From Streptococcus bovimastitidis (GTDB lineage Bacteria > Bacillota > Bacilli > Lactobacillales > Streptococcaceae): DNA of 64,000 nucleotides. The translations under genes and the position numbers were made by a program. The notes beneath the pieces are model-generated. The model made no database searches. It saw nothing but the letters and a program-made list of their open reading frames with translations, and was not told the origin of the DNA. Positions 45,113 to 54,250 of the stretch are shown here, piece by piece; within the stretch, counting starts at the first letter, position 1; each line of letters opens with the position of its first letter. The stretch lies in NCBI RefSeq assembly GCF_001885095.1, contig NZ_LZDD01000001.1:806001-870000 (forward strand), read 5' to 3'.

Positions 45113-47797
45113 TTAGATTGCTTTTTCATCCATACCCATAGCACGTTGGATTGCTTTAACAAGCTCAACCAATACTACCATTAGTAAGCTTCCGATGACT
45201 ACTACCAACCATTGGCTACCACTCAAGTGAGCCACGTGGAAGAATTTATTGAAGCCAGGAACGACAACAGTCACCATCAACATAATGAAGGCAAGTGGGA
45301 TTGAGTAGTTGAAGAGTTTGTTTTTAAAGAGTCCAACCTTAAACATAGATTGATAAACAGATTTAACATTGTAGGCATGCACTAATTGGATTAAACCTAG
45401 TGTTACATAAGCCATGGTTAAGGCATCTGCATGAATTTCTTTATAAGTTGAGTGTTCTGGGAACATTAGAGCGAAACCATAAACACCTAAGACAAGCATG
45501 GTTTGGAAAGCACCTTGGTAAAGGATGGCTTCTTTAACACCACCGTCAAAGAAACTAGATTTACGACCACGAGGTTTATGCTTCATAACACCTGGTTCAG
45601 CAGGTTCTACACCTAATGCGATGGCTGGTAGCGTATCTGTTACCAAGTTAATCCAAAGCAAGTGAACAGGTTGAAGAACATCCCAACCAAATAGGGTTGC
45701 AAGGAAGATAGTGAAGACTTCAGCCATATTTGCTGAAAGCAAATATTGGATTGTTTTTTGGATGTTAGAGAAGACTTTACGTCCTTCTTCAACGGCAACA
45801 ATGATAGTTGCAAAGTTATCGTCAGCAAGAACCATATCAGAAGCACCTTTAGATACTTCAGTACCAGTGATACCCATACCAATACCGATATCAGCTGTTT
45901 TAAGAGATGGGGCATCATTAACACCATCACCAGTCATGGCAACAACTTTACCTTCATTTTGCCATGCCTTAACAATACGAACCTTATGTTCTGGCGAAAC
46001 ACGCGCATAAACAGAGTATTGTTTGAAGACTTTTTGGAATTCTTCATCTGAAATTTCGTTTAACTCAGCACCAGTGAATACATGGTCTTCATTATCAGTT
46101 TCGTCAATGATTCCTAAGCGTTTGGCAATAGCTTCCGCAGTGTCCTGGTGGTCACCAGTAATCATGATTGGACGGATACCAGCTTCTTTAGCCACTTTAA
46201 CGGCTTGCGCTGCTTCCGGACGCTCAGGGTCAATCATCCCAACTAAACCTGAGAAAATTAACTCCGCTTCAACTGTTTCGGTATCAAGAGTTGGAATCGT
46301 ATCAACATATTTATACGCCATCATCAATACACGAAGGGCTTGTTTAGCCAATGACTTATTCATATCCAAGATAGCTGCTTTATCAGCCTCAGTAATTGGA
46401 CGAATAGAGCCATTATCTTCAATTTGAGTAACACGTTTTAAAAGTTGATCAGGAGCACCTTTTACAGCAACAAAATATTTAGCATCAGCTTCTTTATGAA
46501 TAGTTGCCATCAATTTACGGTCAGAATCAAAAGGTAATTCAGCGACACGTGGTTCATTGACTAAGATATCACGAACATCAAATCCATGGTCTAATCCATA
46601 TTGTACTAAAGCTGTTTCAGTTGGGTCACCAATCAATTTACCAGATTGATCAATTTTCGTATCATTAGCAAAGTTCATGACGCGAAGAGTGCTGTTTGAA
46701 AAATCAATATCAGATCCAGCTGATTGCAACTGGCCATTAGTATAAATTTTTTCAACAGTCATCTGATTCATGGTAAGGGTACCAGTTTTATCAGATGCGA
46801 TAATTTCAGTTGAACCAAGGGTTTCTACTGCTGGTAACTTACGGATAATGGCATTACGTTTTGCTAATACTTGAGTTCCTAATGAAAGAACTACTGTTAC
46901 AATCGCTGGTAAACCTTCAGGAATAGCTGCAACGGCAAGGGCTACCGATGTCATTAAACCTTCTAATGGATGTTGTCCACGAACGAAAACACCAACTGCA
47001 AATGTAACGGCTGCAATAACTAAAATCAAGTAAGTTAAAATTTTAGACAGGTGGTCTAAATTTTGTTTAAGTGGCGTATCTGTTTCATCAGCATTTGCTA
47101 ACATCCCAGCAATATGACCAACTTCAGTATACATACCAGTATTTGTGACAACACCCATACCACGACCATAAGTAACGTTTGAGTTTTGGTAACCCATGTT
47201 AACTCGGTCACCGATACCAGCATCTTCAGCAACAGTAGCTGAAAGGTCTTTCTCAACTGGAACAGATTCACCTGTTAGAGCTGCTTCTTCAATTTTTAAT
47301 GAATTTGCTTCAAGAAGACGCATATCAGCTGGTACAACATCACCAGCTTCAAGAAGAACGATATCACCAGGAACTAATTCTTTCGAATCAAGCTCGATAA
47401 CATGTCCATCACGACGAACACGCGCTAGCGGGCTAGACATTGATTTTAAAGCTTCAATAGCTGCTTCGGCTTGACCTTCTTGGTAAACACCAAATGCCGC
47501 ATTAAGAATAACAACAGCTAAGATAATAATAGCATCTGTCATCCCTTCTGTTCCTTCAGTTATAACTGAAAGCACAGCAGCAACAATCAAGATAATAATC
47601 ATTAAATCCTTGAATTGATCAAGGAACTTCATAAAGAGGCTGCGTTTTTCCCCTTCATCAAGCTCGTTACGACCATATTGGTCTAAACGACTTTTAGCTT
47701 CACTTGTTGAAAGACCATCTTGACTTGATTGTAATTCTTCAAGTACAGTCTCTTCGGATTGCGTGTAGAACACGTCTTTTCTTTGTTCTTTTGACAA
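45113..47797 (-). CDS. P-type cation ATPase of the Mn2+/Ca2+ exporter group (MgtA/CaxP/YoaB-like)
   Basis: 894 residues. P2A-type pump: A-domain LTGESVPVEK, membrane Ca-type site PEGLPAIV, phosphorylation site SDKTGTLT, MVTGDH-like ITGDHQDTA and hinge MTGDGVNDAPSLK; ten membrane helices. Homologues include pneumococcal MgtA (CaxP) and lactococcal YoaB, which sit under the same riboswitch class and export Mn2+ and/or Ca2+. I place the start at TTG 47797 because the strong AGGGAGG site directly abuts the ATG at 47806 (no spacing) but lies 9 nt before TTG; MSKEQ also matches the start of relatives. The ATG alternative adds three residues. Confidence 0.9.
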   Translation of the reverse strand: MSKEQRKDVFYTQSEETVLEELQSSQDGLSTSEAKSRLDQYGRNELDEGEKRSLFMKFLDQFKDLMIIILIVAAVLSVITEGTEGMTDAIIILAVVILNAAFGVYQEGQAEAAIEALKSMSSPLARVRRDGHVIELDSKELVPGDIVLLEAGDVVPADMRLLEANSLKIEEAALTGESVPVEKDLSATVAEDAGIGDRVNMGYQNSNVTYGRGMGVVTNTGMYTEVGHIAGMLANADETDTPLKQNLDHLSKILTYLILVIAAVTFAVGVFVRGQHPLEGLMTSVALAVAAIPEGLPAIVTVVLSLGTQVLAKRNAIIRKLPAVETLGSTEIIASDKTGTLTMNQMTVEKIYTNGQLQSAGSDIDFSNSTLRVMNFANDTKIDQSGKLIGDPTETALVQYGLDHGFDVRDILVNEPRVAELPFDSDRKLMATIHKEADAKYFVAVKGAPDQLLKRVTQIEDNGSIRPITEADKAAILDMNKSLAKQALRVLMMAYKYVDTIPTLDTETVEAELIFSGLVGMIDPERPEAAQAVKVAKEAGIRPIMITGDHQDTAEAIAKRLGIIDETDNEDHVFTGAELNEISDEEFQKVFKQYSVYARVSPEHKVRIVKAWQNEGKVVAMTGDGVNDAPSLKTADIGIGMGITGTEVSKGASDMVLADDNFATIIVAVEEGRKVFSNIQKTIQYLLSANMAEVFTIFLATLFGWDVLQPVHLLWINLVTDTLPAIALGVEPAEPGVMKHKPRGRKSSFFDGGVKEAILYQGAFQTMLVLGVYGFALMFPEHSTYKEIHADALTMAYVTLGLIQLVHAYNVKSVYQSMFKVGLFKNKLFNYSIPLAFIMLMVTVVVPGFNKFFHVAHLSGSQWLVVVIGSLLMVVLVELVKAIQRAMGMDEKAI

Positions 47798-47829
47798 ATT
47801 TTCCATCCTCCCTGGCCTTTTAAAGTATA

Positions 47830-47862
47830 TAAAAAGACCTGTTTAATATAGTTAAACAAGTC
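47830..47862 (-). terminator. Riboswitch expression-platform terminator
   Basis: Minus strand GACTTGTTTAA, loop CTATA, TTAAACAGGTC (47836-47862), then TTTTTATA. Its 5' arm contains the CTTG that closes the aptamer P1 stem, so aptamer and terminator exclude each other. Confidence 0.85.
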
Positions 47863-47942
47863 TCGCTGTTTCAGATTGCACCGGAAATCGAAATTCCGTA
47901 GTGACGATACAATCACGGGTAAACCCGTCTGCTACTCCCTTG
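47857..47942 (-). ncRNA. yybP-ykoY Mn2+ riboswitch upstream of the P-type ATPase
   Basis: Minus strand CAAGGGAGTAGC ... CGTCACTACGG ... CCGG ... GCGAGACTTG. The GGGAGTAGC block and the paired GCGAGAC block at the ends, with two internal hairpins (GACGGG-TTTA-CCCGT and CGGAA...TTCCG), match the yybP-ykoY class. Ligand Mn2+ stabilises the aptamer and prevents terminator formation, so expression rises with Mn2+. The same pairing of switch and pump is known in lactococci and pneumococci. Confidence 0.92.
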
Positions 47943-47953
47943 ATATAGGTACC

Positions 47954-47982
47954 ATTATATAAAAAAAACACTTAAAAAACAA
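47954..47982 (-). promoter_or_regulatory. Promoter of the riboswitch/P-type ATPase unit
   Basis: TTGTTT (47977-47982), 17-nt spacer, TATAAT (47954-47959), 11 nt before the aptamer. Confidence 0.8.
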
Positions 47983-47992
47983 GAAATAAATA

Positions 47993-48020
47993 TAAAAAAT
48001 CAGCCAAGAATAGGCTGATT
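47993..48020 (-). terminator. Terminator after the cation diffusion facilitator gene
   Basis: Minus strand AATCAGCC, loop TATTCTT, GGCTGATT, then TTTTTA (stem 47998-48020). Confidence 0.85.
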
Positions 48021-48027
48021 AAATTAC

Positions 48028-48965
48028 TTAATGATTAATTTTGTAATTATCTTGGTAGGTGTCTGTTTCAATATAGATGTAAAGTTTGTAGTCAGGTAGT
48101 GACTGACGGATATCTTTTTCTATCTGGTTAATCAGTTTTGAGGCATCATTAATAAAGAGTGAATCAATTTCAATTTTCGCTGTTACAAGGATATCTGTGT
48201 CACTCAAATGAATCGTTTTAATATCTATTAGACGTAAAACTTCTTCTTTCTCAAAAGCACCATGTATCGTTACTAAATCTTCTTCTGTAACACTTTCCCC
48301 GACTAAAAGACCATAAAATTCTCTTGCCAAAAAGATTGCTGCAAGACAAAGCATTATTCCAATAAATAAGCCTGATAAAGCGTCAAAAACAGGATTCTTT
48401 GTCAGGTAAGCCAAAATAGTTCCTAGCAATGCAATAAGGAGACCGATTACTGCACAGCTATCTTCAGCAAAAATAATTAAGATTTCACTATGGCGACTTT
48501 CTTTTAGAAAACGAAAAAGAGGAAGTTTATTTTTATTTAGTTCCTTAATTTCTTTAAATGCTACTCTTAAGCTAAAGCTTTCAACCACCAATCCAAAAAC
48601 CAAGACAGCAATTAAAAGCCAAAAGTGACTGATTTCATGTTCCGGCTCAGCAATTTTTTTAGAGCTTCCATAATACCCAAAGCACCACCGCCAAAAAAGA
48701 GCATCATGGCCACAATGGTAGAGAAAAAATATTTGGCTCTAGCTTCGCCAAAAGGATGGCGAGTACTTTCAAGTGCTTTAGCTTTTTTATCACCAACTAA
48801 AAGTAAAATTTGATTGCCACAGTCAACCAAGCTATGGATCGACTCATTCATCATTGCCACTGATCCAGAAAAAAGAAAAGCAACAAATTTTGAAAGTGCA
48901 ACTAAGATATTAGCAATAAGGGCAGCTATAACACTTCCCATTCCCTGATGTTTCTCATTTTCCAT
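48028..48965 (-). pseudogene. Cation diffusion facilitator transporter, frameshifted in a 7-A tract
   Basis: Two frames together make one CDF protein. The 5' part (48965 down to about 48655) gives helices 1-3 with SVAMMNESIHSLVDCGNQ (the H/D-xxx-D metal site) and STRHPFGEARAKYF. The 3' part (to 48028) gives the remaining helices with EDSCAVIGLLIALLG (second site) and a cytoplasmic C-terminal domain. Reading fails at A7 on the minus strand (T7 at 48654-48660). Eight A would give EALKKIAEPEHEISHFWLL and one 312-residue protein. CDF proteins export Zn2+, Mn2+, Fe2+ or Co2+; the metal is unknown here. Could be inactivated, phase-variable by slippage, or an error. Starts 1 nt after the DUF1934 stop. 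Confidence 0.85.
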
Positions 48966-48966
48966 T

Positions 48967-49353
48967 TTAATACCATTTCATTTCTAGTCGATATGTCGCA
49001 AATTGGGCGAAGCTTTCTGGCTGAAGTAAATCATAAGATAAGTTTAATACTTTATTTTCTTCATCAAACTGATAACTATGGGTCGAGGTCACTAACTGCT
49101 GAATCCCCATGGGTGTAGGGATATCAAAGATATGATTAACTCCTTTTTCAAAAGTCATCAAAGTGTGCGGATTTGAAAAGCGATTAATACTTACGCTATT
49201 TAACTGACATTTGATGATAACTTTTTCATCCATTTCATTTTGATAAATGAAATAAATGGCATTCCCTTTTTCCATCACTTGACAATCATGAATCTCTTTA
49301 ATTTTTTCAATTTGATCATCTATTTTAATGGTGTTTTTTATTTCTAATTTCAT
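48967..49353 (-). CDS. DUF1934 (YwiB-like) beta-barrel protein
   Basis: 128 residues, DUF1934 family, a calycin-like beta-barrel of unknown role found across Firmicutes. The sequence ends LSYDLLQPESFAQFATYRLEMKW, typical of the family. No signal peptide or membrane helix. Ribosome site TAAGG near the ATG. Divergent from the HD phosphohydrolase gene and immediately upstream of the broken CDF gene. Confidence 0.8.
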   Translation of the reverse strand: MKLEIKNTIKIDDQIEKIKEIHDCQVMEKGNAIYFIYQNEMDEKVIIKCQLNSVSINRFSNPHTLMTFEKGVNHIFDIPTPMGIQQLVTSTHSYQFDEENKVLNLSYDLLQPESFAQFATYRLEMKWY

Positions 49354-49417
49354 ACCTTATCCAATCTCTTTTTTTACCGTGTCTATTCTATCAATTTCTT
49401 CTTAATTTAGCAATTTT

Positions 49418-49426
49418 TGGTATAAT
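49418..49426 (+). promoter_or_regulatory. Extended -10 promoter of the HD phosphohydrolase gene
   Basis: TGGTATAAT ends 6 nt before the ATG at 49433, predicting a leaderless mRNA. No ribosome site is present. Confidence 0.65.
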
Positions 49427-49432
49427 AAAGTT

Positions 49433-50734
49433 ATGAATGAAAAAGTATTCCGGGACCCTGTCCACAACTATATCCACATTAATAAAAAAGTAATCTATGA
49501 CTTAATTAATGCTAAAGAATTCCAACGATTAAGACGGATTAAGCAAGTACCAACGACTGCATTTACCTTTCACGGGGCAGAACACAGTCGTTTTTCGCAT
49601 TGCCTTGGTGTCTATGAGATTGCTAGACGCGTCACTGAAATCTTTGAAGAGCGCTACCCGGATGAGTGGAACAAAGAAGAATCTCTTTTAACTATGACAG
49701 CCGGACTTTTACATGATATTGGTCATGGCGCATACTCTCATACTTTTGAAAAACTTTTTGAAACAGATCACGAAGCCATCACACAGGAAATTATTACAAA
49801 CCCAGAAACTGAGATAAATGCAATTCTTAGACAGGTCTCTATAGATTTCCCTGATCAAGTAGCTAGTGTCATCAATCATACTTATCCTAATAAACAAGTC
49901 GTTCAACTCATTTCTAGCCAAATTGATTGCGACCGGATGGATTATCTCTTGCGTGATTCTTATTTTTCAGCGGCTAATTATGGCCAATTTGATCTTATGA
50001 GAATACTCCGTGTTATTCGACCAGTTGAAAACGGCATTGTTTTTGAAAAGAATGGTATGCATGCTGTGGAAGATTACATCGTCAGTCGATTCCAAATGTA
50101 TATGCAAGTTTATTTCCATCCAGCAAGTCGTGGTGTTGAGCTAACGCTACAAAATCTACTTAAAAGGGCTAAACGGATTTATCAAAAAGATCCAGATTAC
50201 ATCTGCCGCACCGCACCAGGCTTAATCCCCTTTCTAAAGAATCAATTTACCTTGAGCGACTACCTAAGATTAGATGATGGTGTCTTAAATACATATTTCC
50301 AAGTATGGATGACTAGTGAAGACCAGATATTAGCCGATTTAGCAAGTCGCTTTATCAACCGCAAAATTCTTAAATCAGTAACCTTTGACCAAGCAAATGA
50401 AGGTAAATTAGAACATCTAAGACAATTAGTTGAAGCTGTTGGTTTCAATCCAGAATATTATACCGGAGTACACGTCAATTTTGACCTACCATATGATATC
50501 TACCGACCAGAGAATAAAAATCCAAGAACTCAAATTGAAATGCTTCACAAAGATGGTCGGCGATCTGAACTATCCCATTTATCACCTATCGTAAAAACTT
50601 TAACCGGGACAACTTACGGTGACAGACGATTCTATTTCCCTAAAGAAATGTTAGATGCAAGTGATCTCTTTGCAAAAGATAAAGAAGAATTTATTTCTTA
50701 CATTGAAGATGAACATTTTGAATTTCCAAACTAA
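49433..50734 (+). CDS. HD-domain phosphohydrolase (YwfO-like)
   Basis: 433 residues. Starts MNEKVFRDPVHNYIHI; RLRRIKQ and HSRFSHCLGV (51-60) supply the first metal His, HDIGHGAYSHTFE (94-106) the HD doublet, and the DCDRMDYLLRDS region the last Asp. The family includes dNTP triphosphohydrolases and (p)ppGpp-sensitive enzymes; YwfO of Bacillus has dNTPase activity. C-terminal third is a mixed domain of unknown role. The start is at the first ATG after a contact promoter, with no Shine-Dalgarno. Confidence 0.88.
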   Translation: MNEKVFRDPVHNYIHINKKVIYDLINAKEFQRLRRIKQVPTTAFTFHGAEHSRFSHCLGVYEIARRVTEIFEERYPDEWNKEESLLTMTAGLLHDIGHGAYSHTFEKLFETDHEAITQEIITNPETEINAILRQVSIDFPDQVASVINHTYPNKQVVQLISSQIDCDRMDYLLRDSYFSAANYGQFDLMRILRVIRPVENGIVFEKNGMHAVEDYIVSRFQMYMQVYFHPASRGVELTLQNLLKRAKRIYQKDPDYICRTAPGLIPFLKNQFTLSDYLRLDDGVLNTYFQVWMTSEDQILADLASRFINRKILKSVTFDQANEGKLEHLRQLVEAVGFNPEYYTGVHVNFDLPYDIYRPENKNPRTQIEMLHKDGRRSELSHLSPIVKTLTGTTYGDRRFYFPKEMLDASDLFAKDKEEFISYIEDEHFEFPN

Positions 50735-50756
50735 GAGCTTTTGAGCTCTTTTTTAT
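50733..50756 (+). terminator. Terminator of the HD phosphohydrolase gene
   Basis: AAGAGCT (50733-50739), loop TTTG, AGCTCTT, then TTTT; the stem begins inside the stop codon. Confidence 0.85.
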
Positions 50757-50905
50757 TTTTAGTAATTTTAACAAATAAAACGTTTTCTTTATTAAATCAA
50801 GGTTTCAAGATGTTCGATTCCATGACAAAAGCTTGCTTTTTTAGTATGATAGAAGGTAGATATTTTTTGAATAAATGATAAATGATAACAAACAAGGAGA
50901 TTTCC

Positions 50906-51715
50906 ATGTCTATCAAATTAGTTGCTGTAGATATTGACGGCACTCTTATAACAGATGATCGTAAAGTGACAAGCCAAGTTTTTGAAGCTGTTCAGGAAGC
51001 TAAAGCAAATGATGTTCAAGTAGTGATTGCAACTGGTCGACCAATTGCCGGCGTAACTGGTCTCTTAGAAGAACTCAATCTAAACCATAATGGTTCTTAT
51101 GTTATTACTTTTAATGGTGGATTAGTCCAAGATGCCGAAACAGGTGAAGAGATTGTTAAGGAAACCATGTCTTACGAAGATTACTTGGACATTGAATTCC
51201 TCAGTCGTAAAATTGGTCTCCACATGCATGCTATCACTAAAGAGGGAATCTACACCGCAAACAGGAATATCGGTAAATATACAGTACATGAATCAACCTT
51301 GGTTAATATGCCTATATTCTACAGAACGCCTGAAGAAATGGCTTCAAAAGAAATCGTCAAAATGATGATGATTGATGAGCCAGATGTTTTAGACGCTGCC
51401 ATCAAAAAAATTCCACAAGAATTTTACGACAAATACAACATTGTCAAATCAACACCCTTCTACTTAGAATTCATGCTGAAATCAGTGTCAAAGGGTAATG
51501 CAATTATTCATTTAGCTGAAAAATTAGGATTAGACATGGACCAAACAATGGCTATTGGTGACGCCGAAAACGATCGAGCAATGCTTGAGGTTGTTGGCAA
51601 TCCAGTCGTTATGGAAAATGGAAGTCCGGAATTGAAGAATATTGCTAAATACATCACTAAATCTAATAACGAAAGCGGCGTAGCTTATGCTATACGCGAG
51701 TGGGTTTTACATTAA
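50906..51715 (+). CDS. Cof-type HAD-IIB phosphatase
   Basis: 269 residues from ATG 50906 (AAGGAG 9 nt upstream). Motif I DIDGTLITDD (8-17), motif II ATGRP (44-48), motif III Lys in SVSKGNAI, motif IV GDAENDRAML (near 215). The large alpha/beta cap is type IIB, seen in sugar-phosphate and pyridoxal-phosphate phosphatases; substrate unknown. Its TAA shares an A with the murM ATG (TAATG), so it heads a coupled unit with murM and murN. Confidence 0.88.
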   Translation: MSIKLVAVDIDGTLITDDRKVTSQVFEAVQEAKANDVQVVIATGRPIAGVTGLLEELNLNHNGSYVITFNGGLVQDAETGEEIVKETMSYEDYLDIEFLSRKIGLHMHAITKEGIYTANRNIGKYTVHESTLVNMPIFYRTPEEMASKEIVKMMMIDEPDVLDAAIKKIPQEFYDKYNIVKSTPFYLEFMLKSVSKGNAIIHLAEKLGLDMDQTMAIGDAENDRAMLEVVGNPVVMENGSPELKNIAKYITKSNNESGVAYAIREWVLH

Positions 51716-52941
51716 TGTTTACATACAAAGTTGGCATCCCAAAAGAAGAACATGATGCCTTTGTTCTCGGACATCCTAATTGTAACTTATTACAAAGTGC
51801 TAATTGGGCAAGTGTCAAAGAAGAGTGGAAGCAAGAAATCATTGGCTTTTATGAAAATGAAGAATTGGTCGCTTCCGCTGCCCTTCTCATTCGTCCATTA
51901 CCTCTAAATTTTAGCCTAATCTATATCCCCCGTGGACCAATTATGGATTATACTAATTTCGAATTAGTCGATTTTGTCATCAATTCTTTAAAAAAATTCG
52001 GAAAAAGTAAAAAGGCTCTCTTTGTTAAATTTGATCCAAGTCTTTTTCTAAAACAATTTCCTGTTGATAAGGAAATCACAGATATCGAAGAAAATGACTT
52101 AACCTTATCTGCCATTTCCTTTATGAAAAGTCACGGCATTGAATGGACTGGAAGGACAGAAGATATTGGACAAAATATCCAACCCCGCCTTCAAGCCAAT
52201 CTCTATGCTAAAGACTTTGACCTTGTAAACCTCCCTAAGAAAACACGACAAGCAATCCGTACAGCTCAAAACAAGGGAGTCACCATTACTATTGGTGGTC
52301 AAGAACTCTTGGAAGATTTTGCTGAATTGATGAAGAAAACAGAATTCCGTAAAGGTATTAATCTTCGTGGTATCGACTATTATAGAATTTTAATGGAGAC
52401 CTATCCAGGTGAGCAATCTTATATCACCATGGCAAAAGTTAATATGGTCGAAAGAAAAGCACTACTTGAAACTCAACTAGTGAAAGCTCAATCAGAAAAA
52501 GAAAAATTTACTGAAAAAACAAGAGAATCAAAAGTCAAAGAAAATTTAAACACTATTACTAGATTAACTTCTGAACTAGAATTAATCCAAAATGATTTAG
52601 ATTTTGGAAAAGAAATCGTCCCACTAGCAGCGACCTTATCCCTTAACTTTGGACAAACATCAGAGAATCTTTATGCTGGAATGGATGATAGCTATAAACT
52701 CTATCAAGCTCCACTATTAACTTGGTACGAAACTGCTGCTGAAGCTTTTCGTAGAGGGTGTCAATGGCAAAACATGGGTGGGATTGAGAATCAATTAGAT
52801 GGCGGTCTCTATAGTTTTAAAGCTAAACTAAATCCACAAATAGAAGAATTTGCTGGTGAATTTAATATTCCCGTCAGCCTCCTTTACCACCCAGCCATGT
52901 TAGCCTATAAAATTCGAAAAAAATTAAGGAGTAAACATTAA
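51715..52941 (+). CDS. murM: Peptidoglycan branching aminoacyltransferase MurM-like (FemX/FemAB family)
   Basis: 408 residues, FemABX fold of two GNAT-like lobes with a helical arm at about 245-300 rich in Glu/Lys (contacts tRNA). Adds the first cross-bridge amino acid (Ala or Ser, from aminoacyl-tRNA) to the lysine of lipid II. N-terminus MFTYKVGIPKEEHDAFVLGH; SANWASVKEEW; IPRGPIMDY; late GGIENQLDGGLYSFKAKLNP is the family acceptor-site region. Assignment to MurM rather than MurN rests on its order, first of two adjacent paralogues. Linked by TAATG junctions to the Cof gene and murN. Confidence 0.88.
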   Translation: MFTYKVGIPKEEHDAFVLGHPNCNLLQSANWASVKEEWKQEIIGFYENEELVASAALLIRPLPLNFSLIYIPRGPIMDYTNFELVDFVINSLKKFGKSKKALFVKFDPSLFLKQFPVDKEITDIEENDLTLSAISFMKSHGIEWTGRTEDIGQNIQPRLQANLYAKDFDLVNLPKKTRQAIRTAQNKGVTITIGGQELLEDFAELMKKTEFRKGINLRGIDYYRILMETYPGEQSYITMAKVNMVERKALLETQLVKAQSEKEKFTEKTRESKVKENLNTITRLTSELELIQNDLDFGKEIVPLAATLSLNFGQTSENLYAGMDDSYKLYQAPLLTWYETAAEAFRRGCQWQNMGGIENQLDGGLYSFKAKLNPQIEEFAGEFNIPVSLLYHPAMLAYKIRKKLRSKH

Positions 52942-54173
52942 TGCCTTTAGTAACTTTAACCAAAGAAGCATTTGAAGCCTTTGCTTCTCAAGTAGAATTC
53001 CGTTATTTTGAGCAATCTGCCAATATGAGTGCATTACTTGAAAATAGAGGCTATGAGACCGAAATGAAAGGATTTGAAGATAATGATGGTCAGTTACAGA
53101 TAGCTACTCTCCTTTTCACTACCCCAATCGCTGGTGGATTACACATGGAAATTCATTATGGCCCCCTCTGGAAGGATGAAAGTTATTTATCCGATTTTCT
53201 TAAGGATTTAAAATCATATGCTAAATCCAAAAAAGTAATGGAATTAGTCATCAAACCATATGGTCACTATCGAATGTTTGATGATCATGGTAACCCATTA
53301 ACTGAATTAGATCAAAACTATATTGATTTATATCAAAACTTAGGTTTTATCCATGAACAACCTCAAATTGGCTATGATAAGCACGATTGGCATTATATCA
53401 AGGATTTGACTGAAATGACAGAGAAAAATCTTCTAAAGTCGTTTAGTAAAAAAGGGAAACCCTTAGTCAAAAAAGCAAAAACTTTTGGAATTCAAATCAA
53501 AAAATTAAAAAAAGACGAACTTATTCAATTTAAAGAAGTTACCTCTTCTACTTCTGAGCGTCGCAATTATGATGATAAACCTATCGAATACTATGAATAC
53601 TTTTACGATGCTTTTAATGAAAAGGCCGAGTTTCTAGTTGCAACACTCAATTTCAAAGACTATCTAACAAATTTGCAAAAAGATCAAGCAAAATTGGCAG
53701 AAAAAGTACAAAAACTAGAAGCCGATTTAGAAGTAAATCCTAATTCCGAAAAGAAACGTAATCAACATAAAGAATTCTCTAGTCAACATCAAACTTTTGA
53801 TGTTCGTATAGCTGAAGCTAATGAATTTATTCAAAAATATGGTGATCAGGATGTTATCCTTGCTGGGTCTTTATTTGTATTTATGGAGCAAGAAGCAACT
53901 TATTTCTTTAGTGGTTCCTATTCAGAATTTAATAAATTCTATGCACCTGCAATCCTACAAGAATATGTAATGCTTGAAGCAATTCAGCGTGGTATTAAAC
54001 GTTATAATTTATTAGGAATCTCTGGTTATTTTGATGGATCTGATGGTGTTTTAGGATTCAAACAGAATTTTAATGGTCATATTGAACAAACAATAGGCAC
54101 ATTTTACTTTTATCCAAATCCACTCAAACAAAAGGTCATCAAAGGAATAAAGAAAATCTTAAGAAGATATTAA
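52941..54173 (+). CDS. murN: Peptidoglycan branching aminoacyltransferase MurN-like (FemX/FemAB family)
   Basis: 410 residues, paralogue of the preceding protein and co-translated with it (TAATG). Same two-lobe fold with a helical arm at about 245-300. Adds the second amino acid (normally Ala) of the dipeptide cross-bridge. Seen: FEQSANMSALLENRGYE, ALLFTTPIAGG-like strands, IHYGPLWKD, and at the end LLGISGYFDGSDGVLGFKQNFNG. Ends with a polybasic tail (KGIKKILRRY). Terminator follows. Confidence 0.88.
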   Translation: MPLVTLTKEAFEAFASQVEFRYFEQSANMSALLENRGYETEMKGFEDNDGQLQIATLLFTTPIAGGLHMEIHYGPLWKDESYLSDFLKDLKSYAKSKKVMELVIKPYGHYRMFDDHGNPLTELDQNYIDLYQNLGFIHEQPQIGYDKHDWHYIKDLTEMTEKNLLKSFSKKGKPLVKKAKTFGIQIKKLKKDELIQFKEVTSSTSERRNYDDKPIEYYEYFYDAFNEKAEFLVATLNFKDYLTNLQKDQAKLAEKVQKLEADLEVNPNSEKKRNQHKEFSSQHQTFDVRIAEANEFIQKYGDQDVILAGSLFVFMEQEATYFFSGSYSEFNKFYAPAILQEYVMLEAIQRGIKRYNLLGISGYFDGSDGVLGFKQNFNGHIEQTIGTFYFYPNPLKQKVIKGIKKILRRY

Positions 54174-54202
54174 AATGACAGTTATTACTGTCATTTTTTT
54201 AT
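54174..54202 (+). terminator. Terminator of the Cof-murM-murN unit
   Basis: AATGACAG (54174-54181), loop TTATTA, CTGTCATT, T run. Confidence 0.88.
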
Positions 54203-54205
54203 ATG

Positions 54206-54237
54206 AAAAAAGCTATTGTTCTAACATGAACAATAGC
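54206..54237 (-). terminator. Terminator of tpiA
   Basis: GCTATTGTTC/GAACAATAGC stem (54212-54237) with a 6-nt loop, followed by TTTTTTC on the minus strand. Confidence 0.9.
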
Positions 54238-54250
54238 CTGTGAAAGAAAT

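Noticed and set aside
48028..48603. Second half of the CDF gene as an independent membrane protein
   Set aside because: It lacks a ribosome site and begins mid-helix; it continues the upstream frame after one base shift.
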